Source: Caulobacter sp. SL161 (GTDB taxonomy: Bacteria > Pseudomonadota > Alphaproteobacteria > Caulobacterales > Caulobacteraceae). Taken from it: DNA of 64,000 nucleotides. Shown here one piece after another: positions 41,470 to 48,821 of this stretch; position 1 is the first letter of the stretch, and each line of letters begins with the position of its first letter. The DNA lies in NCBI RefSeq assembly GCF_026672375.1, contig NZ_JAPPRA010000001.1, positions 186,001-250,000 on the forward strand. Reading direction: 5' to 3'. The notes beneath the pieces are model-generated. The model did no database searches. It saw nothing but the letters and a program-made list of their open reading frames with translations, and was not told the origin of the DNA. The translations under genes were made by a program, and so were the position numbers.

Positions 41470-43860
41470 CTAGAAGTCGGCCGAGATCGTGAACTGCACC
41501 GTCCTCGGCGGCGCGGGACGGAAGCTGGCGGCGGTGTTCACCGTCGTGTTGATCGTGCCCAGATAGTCCTTGTCGAGCAGGTTATCGATATTGACCCGCG
41601 CCTTGATCTGGCTGAACGGGCCGGCCGCGAAGCCGTCGCCGATGTCGATATAGGCGTTGACGATCGTATAGCCGCCAACCTTCTCGCTGTTGATGAAATT
41701 GGTGAAGCGGCTCTCCAGATGGCGAGCCGAGATGTTCATCAGAAGACCATCGAACGGCTCGACCGTCAGGCCGCCCTGGACGACCCAGTCGGGGAAGTCC
41801 GGCACCTTCTTGCCGGCGATGGCCAGGGTGGTGGCCGCCGCCGTGGCGCTGGCGCGGTAGTTCAGCACGTCGTCCTGGAACTTGGCGCTGTTGTACGAGA
41901 CATTGGCGTTGAAATAGGCCTTGCCCGCCAGGAACTCCGGCTTCCACTGGCCGCTGAACTCGACGCCCTTGGCCTGCACCGCCCCGACGTTCTGGAAGAA
42001 GGTCTCGGTGATCCCGCCACCGCCCGGCACCGGAGCGGCGAACGACTGTAGACGGTTCTTGAACTCGGTCTGATAGGCCACGATCGAGGCGTTGAAGGTC
42101 TTGTGGTTGGCCCGATAGCCGAGCTCCCAGTTCGTCGAGGTCTCCGGGTCGGGACCCGCCACGGTCGGGCTGGCGGCCGAGAAGATGTCGTCGGCCCCGC
42201 GCGGCAGCGCCATGTTCTCCGAATAGGAAGCGAACACCTGGTCACGCCCCGTCAGGCTGTAGACCCCGCCGATCTGGGGCAGGAAGCTGTCCTTCCAGTT
42301 GTCCTTCAGCAGCGGACGGCGGCGGTTGATATAGTCGTTGGGATTGCGATAGCCCGAGATCTTGTAGTCGATGTCGGTGGCCTTGAAGCCGATCTCCAGC
42401 TTCAGCTTGGCGTCCAGAAGCGTCAGGGTGTCCTTCAGGAAGAACTGCTTGGTCTCGCGCAGGGACGTGTAGTCGCGCTGGGCGTGGACCCGCTCGTTGA
42501 AGAGCGGCGCGCCGTCGGGGTTGCCGCCCTCGACATTGTAGCGGTTCTGGGTGCGGTGATAGTCGTCGTTCTCCAGCCAGAGGCCGGCCTCGATCTTGTT
42601 GAAGCCGACATGCCAGGCCAGCTTGGCGGTGACGCCCTGGCGGATGCCGTCGACGCCAGACAGGCCGTACTGAATGCCCTTCGGCGCAAAGAGGCCCGGC
42701 ACGATCAGCCGCTGGGCGTTGTGACTGGCCAACGAGGTCGCATAGGCCTCGGGCGAAACCCCGTATCCGCCCTTGTCCTCGTAATAGGCCGTGGTGGTGA
42801 GGTCGAGGCTCTCGCCCAGCGGCGTGTTCAGCGTCAGGCCGTAGAGGTGGTCCTTCCGCTTGTTGATCGCGAACTTGTAGTACTGCGCATAGCCGGTGTT
42901 GGAGTACGGCACGCCCGCCACGGTTTCGGGGAGGCTGGCGGTGGGGATGGTGATCGCCGTGCCGAACGGAACCGAGGTCGGCGGCGCGCCCAGATAGGCG
43001 AAATAGCGCCCCTTGCGTCCGAAGAGATCGCCCGCAGTCCCCGCGTACTGCGCCTTGGTGATCGACGGGCTGTCGTAGTCGAAATAGTCGTTGTGCACGG
43101 TCTGGAAGGTGACGTCGCCGCCATTGGGCAGGTCGTACTTCAGCTTGCCCTCATAGTGCTTGCGGTCGATCGTGCCCGGGCCGCGCCACAGGTCGCCCTT
43201 GATCCACGAGCCGCTGACATAGCCCGATAGCGGCCCGACCTTGCCCATCTCGAGCCGCAAGAAGGTGCGGCGCAGGTCGTCGCTGCCGAAGGTCTGGCTG
43301 ATCGCGCCCCCGGCTTCCTGCGACGGCGCCTGGGTGAAGTAGTCGACGATCGGACCCAGCGACGCATAGCTGGGCAGGGCCACGTCGCCGGCGCCGGAGG
43401 AGGCGGTCACCCGCAGCAGATTTTCGTTGTCGACATAGCGATAGATCGGGCTGCCTCCGAACTGGTCGCTGCGCCCCATCGGAATGTTATCGAGCAGGAA
43501 GCCGATCTGCTGGAAGTTGAAGGCCCGCACCGAGACCGAGTTGCCGAACTCGTACATGCCCAGGGCGTCATTGGCCTGGACGTTGAAGCCCGGCAGGCTC
43601 TCCAGCATCTTCAGGCCGGTGATGCCGGCAGGGGCCGACAGCAGAGCCTCGCGCGTGATCGAGACGGTCGCCGTGGCGCGGTCGGTGCCGATGGCGACGC
43701 TGGCCTCCGACAGACGCTTGCCGGTCACCACCACCGAGTCCACCTCGGCGGCCTTCTCCGCGTCCTGGGCGTAGGCGGAGGTCGCGCCGCCCAGCAGGGA
43801 GGCGGCCAGGAGGAGCGCTTTGAGGCGCGCGGTGTCGCGCGTAGGTTTGCGAGAGGTCAT
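41470..43860 (-). CDS. TonB-dependent receptor preceded by a glycine riboswitch
   Basis: This 796-residue outer-membrane receptor is read from the ATG at 43860 (GGGGA just upstream); a TTG four codons earlier is an alternative. The signal peptide is LLLAASLLGGATSAYA. The plug domain has VDSVVVTGKRLSEASVAIGT, a TonB-box-like VDSVVVTG, and LKMLESLPGFNVQANDALGMYEFGNSVSVRAF. The beta-barrel ends in RTVQFTISADF, with the terminal aromatic typical of outer-membrane proteins. The ligand is unknown. The leader holds a tandem glycine riboswitch and its own promoter, suggesting that uptake responds to glycine or that the receptor imports glycine-containing compounds. It sits inverted inside the otherwise conserved envC-ctpA-yibQ-rppH chain. 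Confidence 0.93.
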   Translation of the reverse strand: MTSRKPTRDTARLKALLLAASLLGGATSAYAQDAEKAAEVDSVVVTGKRLSEASVAIGTDRATATVSITREALLSAPAGITGLKMLESLPGFNVQANDALGMYEFGNSVSVRAFNFQQIGFLLDNIPMGRSDQFGGSPIYRYVDNENLLRVTASSGAGDVALPSYASLGPIVDYFTQAPSQEAGGAISQTFGSDDLRRTFLRLEMGKVGPLSGYVSGSWIKGDLWRGPGTIDRKHYEGKLKYDLPNGGDVTFQTVHNDYFDYDSPSITKAQYAGTAGDLFGRKGRYFAYLGAPPTSVPFGTAITIPTASLPETVAGVPYSNTGYAQYYKFAINKRKDHLYGLTLNTPLGESLDLTTTAYYEDKGGYGVSPEAYATSLASHNAQRLIVPGLFAPKGIQYGLSGVDGIRQGVTAKLAWHVGFNKIEAGLWLENDDYHRTQNRYNVEGGNPDGAPLFNERVHAQRDYTSLRETKQFFLKDTLTLLDAKLKLEIGFKATDIDYKISGYRNPNDYINRRRPLLKDNWKDSFLPQIGGVYSLTGRDQVFASYSENMALPRGADDIFSAASPTVAGPDPETSTNWELGYRANHKTFNASIVAYQTEFKNRLQSFAAPVPGGGGITETFFQNVGAVQAKGVEFSGQWKPEFLAGKAYFNANVSYNSAKFQDDVLNYRASATAAATTLAIAGKKVPDFPDWVVQGGLTVEPFDGLLMNISARHLESRFTNFINSEKVGGYTIVNAYIDIGDGFAAGPFSQIKARVNIDNLLDKDYLGTINTTVNTAASFRPAPPRTVQFTISADF

Positions 43861-44145
43861 GACTATCCCCAATCATGTTGACCTGCTCAGCGTCACAAGG
43901 AGACAAATTCAGGTAAAGCCGCAATAAATAAAAACACGTAAAGGAAATTGCATCGTCAAAAGCTTACGCAACATCTGTTTGATTTTCGGTCACATGAAAT
44001 TTGAATACAAAAGAGAAACGACTAAACCGCGAAAACCTAAGAGGCGATCGCGCTATAAATATCATCTCGGCGAATTTTTTTGATCTATACGCTTGCTAAC
44101 ACACACAGGGGCCTGGACGGGTCGAAGCGACACGCCTTCTGCCCC
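43861..44145 (-). other. Long AT-rich leader between glycine riboswitch and TonB receptor gene
   Basis: About 285 bp lie between the second glycine aptamer and the receptor start. Much of it (43900-44100) is far more AT-rich than the rest of the window. It has no gene-like frame. The first part (44106-44150) can form a partial hairpin, CAGCGGGG with CCCCTG, that would share the CAGCG strand of aptamer 2, a possible switching element. A TTGACGA at 43959-43953 (minus) could be the -35 of a second, riboswitch-independent promoter. No U-rich intrinsic terminator was found, so the mechanism of control is unclear. Confidence 0.5.
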
Positions 44146-44330
44146 CGCTGTCCTTGGCGCCTGAGAGATTCAGCGGCCGACCAGACGGGCGGCGGGCCTT
44201 GCTCCTTCGGCGAGAGCGGCGCGCGCTCTGCTTTCCAGCGTTCAACGTCTCGCGCGGTCCTTCTGCTTGAGCGTTTCCGGGGCGGTTTCGCCTTCAGCGC
44301 CGGGCAAGGCCCGATCTCTCCCGCGAGAGG
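44146..44330 (-). promoter_or_regulatory. Tandem glycine riboswitch
   Basis: On the minus strand two glycine aptamers are in tandem. Aptamer 1 (about 44330-44249) is closed by CTCGCG (44328-44323) with CGCGAG (44254-44249) and carries GGGAGAGA, GCGCTGAAGGCG, CCCCGGAAACGCTCAAGC and AGAAGGACCG. Aptamer 2 (44240-44146) is closed by CGCTG with CAGCG and carries GCTGGAAAGCAG, TCGCCGAAGGAGCAAG and the hallmark CTCTCAGGCGCCAAGGACAG. These match the gcvT-type glycine riboswitch consensus. The usual targets are glycine cleavage genes or sodium:amino acid symporters; here the next gene is a TonB-dependent receptor. Identification by eye is strong for the element; the regulated outcome (on or off) is not determined. 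Confidence 0.88.
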
Positions 44331-44338
44331 CCTTTGAG

Positions 44339-44364
44339 GAAAGAGCATGGGCGAGGATCGTCAA
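44339..44364 (-). promoter_or_regulatory. Promoter of the glycine riboswitch transcript
   Basis: On the minus strand TTGACGA (44364-44358), an 11-bp gap, then GCTCTTTC (44346-44339) matches the C. crescentus housekeeping sigma-73 consensus (TTGACGS, 10-14 bp, GCTANAWC). Start of transcription would fall near 44332, right at the first base pairs of aptamer 1, which supports the call. Confidence 0.6.
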
Positions 44365-44476
44365 TCCGCGTCCGGAAGACTTTTCGACCACGGGACGCCC
44401 ACGCCCGCGTCCGTTGCAGAAAACGATGATTTCAGCGGCGCCCGCGTCGCCGCGCCGCGCCTCGGATCGGGTCTGG

Positions 44477-44498
44477 CCATATCTCGTTAACCATATCT
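44477..44498 (+). promoter_or_regulatory. Possible CtrA half-site / repeated motif upstream of yibQ-like gene
   Basis: A direct repeat CCATATCT occurs at 44477-44484 and 44491-44498, with TTAACCAT at 44487-44494 between and overlapping. TTAACCAT resembles the half-site motif linked to CtrA in Caulobacter. It lies about 35 bp before the start of the deacetylase-like gene, where a promoter would be. This is a motif match only. Confidence 0.3.
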
Positions 44499-44528
44499 TC
44501 GAAGCTTGCCCGCTAGGGTGAGGACGTC

Positions 44529-45713
44529 ATGGCCGTCTCGTTTTCGCGCAAGCCCGCCTACGCCGCCGCCGCGCCCGCTTCGGGCGCGCCTGGTGATCTG
44601 CGCGCCAAGTTCATGGCGGCGATCAGCAATCCCTATATCAGCGCCAGCGGCGCGGCCCTGCTGTTCCTGGCGTCCGTTGCGACCCTCGTCTTGATCACCA
44701 GCGATCCGCACGCCGGCTCGCCCGTGATTCGGCTCGAGCTGACCAAGATCGGCGCGACCAAGAACGCGCCCGACGGCTGGCGCGAGGCGCTGGGCGGGGA
44801 TCCCGCCCATGAGGCCAGCCTGGTCCCCGGCGAACTGGGTCTTTCGGCCAATCCGTTCGGCCCGATCATGGCCAAGGCCGAGGGCGAGGCGCCCATGGCC
44901 GAAGGCCTGGAGAACGCGCCCGCCATTCCGCAAGGGGCGGGCCTGCCCCAGGCGCCGATCGCCGGCTTGAGCGCGCCCGGCCCCGGCGGCGGCTTGCTGC
45001 CGATCATCGCCGCCGATGGTCGGACAGCCGCCGAAGCCTATGCCCGCCCGTTCACGCCGAACGGTCGCCCCAAGGTCTCGATCGTCATTGGCGGCCTTGG
45101 CCTGAACGCTCAGACCACCCGCGCGGCGATCGAGACCCTGCCCGGCGAGGTCACCCTGTCCTTCGCCCCCTATGCCGAGGGCCTGCAGGGCTGGATCGAT
45201 CTGGCGCGCGCCCACGGCCACGAGGTGCTGCTGGAAACGCCGATGGAGCCGGCCGACTACCCCGCCAACGATCCGGGTCCCTACACCCTGATCGCGGCCA
45301 ATCGCCCCGACGATACGGTGCGCAAGCTGGAATGGCTGATGTCGCGCGCCACGGGCTATTTTGGCCTGTCCAACTATCTGGGCGCCCGCTTCGTCGATAA
45401 CGACCAGGCGATGAACACCTTCAACGCGACACTGAAAGCGCGCGGCCTGGCCTTCATCGACGACGGTTTGGCCGCGCGGCGCGCAGGTCCGATCCCCCGA
45501 GCCTCAGCCGATCGGGTGATCGACGACGAACTGTCCGCCAGCGCGATCGACGCGCAATTGCGGGCGCTGGAAACGGGCGCGGCCAGCCGAGGCCAGTCGC
45601 TGGGCTCAGGCTTCGCCTATCCGGTGACGATCAACCAGGTGCGGGCCTGGGCCGCCGGCCTGCAGGCGCGCGGGATCCAGCTGGCCCCCGCATCGGCCCT
45701 GGCGCATCGCTGA
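44529..45713 (+). CDS. Divergent polysaccharide deacetylase family protein (YibQ-like)
   Basis: This 394-residue protein has a proline/alanine-rich N-terminal half, one membrane helix (YISASGAALLFLASVATLVLIT), and a C-terminal domain (about 175-390) of the divergent polysaccharide deacetylase (DUF610/YibQ) family: VSIVIGGLGLNAQTTRAAIETLPGEVTLSFAPYA, VLLETPMEPADYPANDPGPYTL and FIDDGL. It is likely anchored in the inner membrane with the domain in the periplasm. YibQ genes lie beside envC and ctpA in many proteobacteria, pointing to cell-wall work. Catalytic activity is unproven. Confidence 0.9.
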   Translation: MAVSFSRKPAYAAAAPASGAPGDLRAKFMAAISNPYISASGAALLFLASVATLVLITSDPHAGSPVIRLELTKIGATKNAPDGWREALGGDPAHEASLVPGELGLSANPFGPIMAKAEGEAPMAEGLENAPAIPQGAGLPQAPIAGLSAPGPGGGLLPIIAADGRTAAEAYARPFTPNGRPKVSIVIGGLGLNAQTTRAAIETLPGEVTLSFAPYAEGLQGWIDLARAHGHEVLLETPMEPADYPANDPGPYTLIAANRPDDTVRKLEWLMSRATGYFGLSNYLGARFVDNDQAMNTFNATLKARGLAFIDDGLAARRAGPIPRASADRVIDDELSASAIDAQLRALETGAASRGQSLGSGFAYPVTINQVRAWAAGLQARGIQLAPASALAHR

Positions 45714-45735
45714 GCGCCTTGAGATAAGCTCAGGC

Positions 45736-46224
45736 ATGACTGAGCTGGACCATCCTCAACATCGCCCCAATGTCGGCGTCGTGCTGTTTCACCCGGACGG
45801 CCGCGTCTGGCTGGGCCGCCGCCATCGCCAGGCTCCGCCCTACAACTGGCAGTTCCCGCAAGGCGGCGTGGATGAGGGCGAGGATCTCGAGGTCGCCGCC
45901 CGTCGCGAGCTCGCCGAGGAAACCGGCGTCACGTCCGTGGAACTGCTCGGGCGCACCGAGGGGTGGATCACCTACGACTTCCCCCCCCAGGTCATGGCCA
46001 ATCCCAAGCACGCGCGCGGCTGGCGGGGTCAGAAGCAGGTCTGGTTCGCCTACCGCTTCGTCGGCGAGGAGTCGGAAATCGATCTGGAAGCGGACGAACA
46101 CATCGAGTTCGACGCTTGGCGATGGGGCAGGCTCGACGAAACGCCCGAACTGATCGTACCCTTCAAGCGCGGGGTCTACGAAGCGGTGGTCGCCGCGTTC
46201 CAGGGGTTCGCGCGCGGGGACTGA
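45736..46224 (+). CDS. rppH: RNA pyrophosphohydrolase (Nudix)
   Basis: RppH removes pyrophosphate from the 5' end of mRNA to start decay. The 162-residue product has RPNVGVVLFHPDGRVWLGRR at the start, the Nudix box GGVDEGEDLEVAARRELAEETGV (full GX5EX7REUXEEXGU) and WQFPQGGVD, with GQKQVWFAYRFVGEE near the middle. It lies 22 bp after the yibQ-like gene, as in many alphaproteobacteria. A diadenosine polyphosphate hydrolase activity is possible for this family. Confidence 0.94.
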   Translation: MTELDHPQHRPNVGVVLFHPDGRVWLGRRHRQAPPYNWQFPQGGVDEGEDLEVAARRELAEETGVTSVELLGRTEGWITYDFPPQVMANPKHARGWRGQKQVWFAYRFVGEESEIDLEADEHIEFDAWRWGRLDETPELIVPFKRGVYEAVVAAFQGFARGD

Positions 46225-46254
46225 CCGGTCCGCCGCCGCGAGGGGGAGAACTGA

Positions 46255-47580
46255 ATGGCGGGAACGGTTCTGTTGATTCATGGCTACGGCTGTGCGGGGG
46301 ACGTCTGGGGCCCCGTCGCCGAGCGTCTCAAGGCTGAAGGCTATCGCGTCGAGGCGCCGACGATCCGATCGGCCGTGCGGACCGTCGATGGCCCCAAGCC
46401 TGGCGTCGCGGGCTTGAGCCTGGCTGACTATGTCGCCGAGATGAGCGCCCTGGCCCAGACCCTGGCCAAGGAGACCGGCAAGAAGCCGCTCGTCTTCGGC
46501 CACTCGATGGGCGGCCTGATCGCTCAGAAGCTCGCCGAGGCGGGGCATGCCTCAGCCCTGGTGCTGTTCGCCCCCGCGTCGCCGGCGGACGCGCGCGGCA
46601 AGCCCAAGCTCTCGCCCGTCTTCACCTTCCTCAACATGGCCCTTCAGGCCAAGCCCGAGACCAAGGCGGGCAAGATGTGGAAGACCGGCTTCAAGTTCGG
46701 CGTCATGAACGCGGTGCCGGCCAGCCGTCACGACGCGCTCTACGCCACCATGGTGCATGACAGCGGCCAGGTGCTGGCCGATCTGGCCTGGCCGGACAAG
46801 GATCCGAACAGGACCGCCTATGTCGACTCCGCCAAGGTGACGGTTCCGATCCTGGTGCTGGCCGGCGCCCTGGACCGGACGACCCCACTGGATGACGTGC
46901 AGCGGATCGGCCGCAAGTACGCCAGCGCCGATATCAAGATCTATCCCAACAACGCCCACTATCTCATAGACGAGCCGAACACGATGAAGATCCTCGATGA
47001 CGTGATCGCCTGGCTGCGGGGCAAGACCCAGACCCCCGCCGCCAAGGCCGAACCGGCTCCTCCGCCGGCCGCTCCGGCGCCCGCGCCGGAACCGGCGAAG
47101 GCGCCCGAGCCCGTCCCCGCCGCCGCGCCTGAACCCGTGAAGGCCGCCGAGCCGGCCTCCCCGCCCAAGGCCAAAGCCGCTCCGAAGGCCGCCGCCAAGC
47201 CCAAGGCCGACGCCAAACCAAAGGCGACGGCGAAGGCTCCGGTCGCCAAGAAGGCCGCGCCCAAGGCCAAGGCTGCGCCGGCGGCTGAAGCGCCAGCCAA
47301 GTCCGCCGCCGCGCCAAAGGCGAAGGCGCCCGCCGCGCCAAAGGCCGCTGCGGCTGCAAAGCCCAAGGCCGAGGCCAAGCCCAAGGCGGCGGCCAAGGCT
47401 CCGGCCGCCGAGACGGCGCCTGCCGCCAAGAAGCCCGCAGCTCCCAAGGCTGCGGCGAAGCCGGCCGCGACGACTGAGGCCAAGGCCGCCCCCGCCGCTA
47501 AGAAGCCCGCCGCCCCCAAAGCGGCCAAGGCCCCTGCGACAAAGGCGCCCGCCAAATCCTCGCCCAAGGCCAAGAAGTAA
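46255..47580 (+). CDS. Alpha/beta hydrolase with long Lys/Ala/Pro-rich C-terminal tail
   Basis: This 441-residue protein has a hydrolase domain in about residues 1-258: LLIHGYGCAGDVW (oxyanion region), the nucleophile in VFGHSMGGLIAQ, and an acid and histidine in AGALDRTTPLDDV and NNAHYLIDEP. The last 180 residues are almost only Ala, Lys and Pro with recurring [10 protein letters not shown] and KAAPKAKA units, similar in style to histone H1-like tails. There is no signal peptide, so a cytoplasmic role and nucleic-acid or polyanion binding by the tail are possible; both are inferences. It begins 30 bp after rppH. Confidence 0.88.
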   Translation: MAGTVLLIHGYGCAGDVWGPVAERLKAEGYRVEAPTIRSAVRTVDGPKPGVAGLSLADYVAEMSALAQTLAKETGKKPLVFGHSMGGLIAQKLAEAGHASALVLFAPASPADARGKPKLSPVFTFLNMALQAKPETKAGKMWKTGFKFGVMNAVPASRHDALYATMVHDSGQVLADLAWPDKDPNRTAYVDSAKVTVPILVLAGALDRTTPLDDVQRIGRKYASADIKIYPNNAHYLIDEPNTMKILDDVIAWLRGKTQTPAAKAEPAPPPAAPAPAPEPAKAPEPVPAAAPEPVKAAEPASPPKAKAAPKAAAKPKADAKPKATAKAPVAKKAAPKAKAAPAAEAPAKSAAAPKAKAPAAPKAAAAAKPKAEAKPKAAAKAPAAETAPAAKKPAAPKAAAKPAATTEAKAAPAAKKPAAPKAAKAPATKAPAKSSPKAKK

Positions 47581-47590
47581 GTGTAGGCTG

Positions 47591-47619
47591 ACCCCGCCGA
47601 CTCTGTTCGTCGGCGGGGT
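47591..47619 (+). terminator. Hairpin between the two hydrolase genes
   Basis: ACCCCGCCGA (47591-47600) pairs with TCGGCGGGGT (47610-47619), a perfect 10-bp stem with a 9-base loop, 10 bp after the first hydrolase stop. There is no T-run after it, so it may be a Rho-dependent end, an mRNA-stability element or an incomplete terminator. It covers the alternative GTG start (47618) of the next gene. Confidence 0.4.
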
Positions 47620-47632
47620 GTTAGGGGCGTTC

Positions 47633-48382
47633 ATGCGCGCACCGGTGATTATGGTCCACGGCGCCTTCTGCGGCGGTTGGACGTTCGATACGTTCCGCGC
47701 GCCGTTCGAGGCGGCGGGTCATCAGGTGATGACCCCCGATCTGATCGGTCACGACGGAGCCAGCAGCGCCGCCGGCGTGTCGATGACGGACTACGCCCAC
47801 CAGATCCGCCGCCTGATCGAGACCTGCGACACGCCGCCGATCCTGATTGGCCACTCGATGGGCGGGCTGGTGGCCCAGATGGCCGCCGCCCGCGCGCCCG
47901 TCTCGAGACTGATTCTGCTGGCCCCGTCCGCGCCCTGGGGCGTCTCCGGCGGCAGCCTGGAAGAGGCCGTCTCGGCGGTCAGCCTCTATGCGTTCGGACC
48001 ATACTGGATGCAGGCCATCGCCCCGGACTATGGGGTCGTGCGCCGCTATAGCGTCGACCGCCTGGAGCGCGCCGAGCGCAAGGCCATCTTCGCCCGCATG
48101 ACGGCCGAGAGCGGTCGGGCGCTGTGGGAGACCCTGAACTGGTGGCTGGACCCGTTCATGACCACCAATGTCCGCGCGCCGGCCTGTCCGGTTCTGGCCA
48201 TTGCGGGCGGCAAGGACGTCATTCATCCCCCCGCCACGGTGCGCCAGACCGCCGCGCGCCTGGGCGGCCAGGTCGAGGTGTTCCCGGACATGAGCCACTG
48301 GCTGCCCGGCGAACCCGGCTGGGAAATGGTGGCCGAACGCTGCCTGGCCTTCATCGCCGCCGAAGGGCGCGCGGCCGCTTGA
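47633..48382 (+). CDS. Alpha/beta hydrolase
   Basis: This 249-residue product is read from the ATG at 47633 (AGGGG upstream); an in-frame GTG at 47618 lies inside a hairpin. It has MVHGAFCGGWTFD (oxyanion), nucleophile GHSMGGLVAQM, acid in IAGGKDVIHPPATV, and histidine in MSHWLPGEPGW. It is a single-domain cytoplasmic hydrolase. The substrate is unknown. It is convergent with the SMR efflux gene 9 bp away and is only distantly related in sequence to the preceding hydrolase. Confidence 0.9.
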   Translation: MRAPVIMVHGAFCGGWTFDTFRAPFEAAGHQVMTPDLIGHDGASSAAGVSMTDYAHQIRRLIETCDTPPILIGHSMGGLVAQMAAARAPVSRLILLAPSAPWGVSGGSLEEAVSAVSLYAFGPYWMQAIAPDYGVVRRYSVDRLERAERKAIFARMTAESGRALWETLNWWLDPFMTTNVRAPACPVLAIAGGKDVIHPPATVRQTAARLGGQVEVFPDMSHWLPGEPGWEMVAERCLAFIAAEGRAAA

Positions 48383-48391
48383 CCGTCAGGC

Positions 48392-48712
48392 CTACTGCGG
48401 GCTGAAAACCTTCAGCCCCAGGATGCCGGCCACGATCAGTCCAAAGCAAACGAGCCGCGCCGCCGTCGCCGGCTCCTTGAACACGATGATCCCGACGATC
48501 GCCGTGCCGACCGCGCCGATGCCGGTCCAGACCGCATAGGCGGTCCCCAGCGGCAGGGTCTTCACCGCCCAACCCAGCAGGCCCATCGAGATCACGAGGC
48601 TGACAGCGGTCAGCACGCTCGGAATGGGCCGCGTGAAGCCTTCGGTGAACTTCAGGCCCACGGCCCAGCCCACTTCAAACAGTCCGGCGACAAGAAGAAT
48701 GATCCAGGCCAC
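48392..48712 (-). CDS. SMR family efflux transporter (SugE/Gdx-like)
   Basis: This 106-residue protein is read from the GTG at 48712 ([21 protein letters not shown]); a TTG six codons upstream is an alternative. It has four hydrophobic helices, the membrane glutamate in [15 protein letters not shown] (Glu of the conserved AxxxE position), and [20 protein letters not shown] near residue 55. SugE/Gdx members export guanidinium and quaternary cations using protons. It acts as a homodimer in the inner membrane. Confidence 0.88.
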   Translation of the reverse strand: MAWIILLVAGLFEVGWAVGLKFTEGFTRPIPSVLTAVSLVISMGLLGWAVKTLPLGTAYAVWTGIGAVGTAIVGIIVFKEPATAARLVCFGLIVAGILGLKVFSPQ

Positions 48713-48753
48713 GACGAGCCCCACTTCCAAAGGCGGGGCCGTCCCCGGAAAAG

Positions 48754-48780
48754 CAAAAGGCGCGGGGTCGTCCCCGCGCC
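48754..48780 (-). terminator. Intrinsic terminator after secreted protein gene
   Basis: GGCGCGGGG (48759-48767) pairs with CCCCGCGCC (48772-48780), a 9-bp stem with a TCGT loop. On the minus strand it is followed by TTTTGCTTTT. It lies 40 bp beyond the stop of the gene at 48822-49520. Confidence 0.85.
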
Positions 48781-48821
48781 TTCGCTAGATAGGTCGGCCT
48801 CCGGGAGGAGGCAACTGAGCC

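Noticed and set aside
44085..44348. 87-codon minus-strand frame within the riboswitch region
   Set aside because: It coincides with the two glycine aptamers; the sequence is constrained as RNA, and the frame lacks a ribosome binding site.
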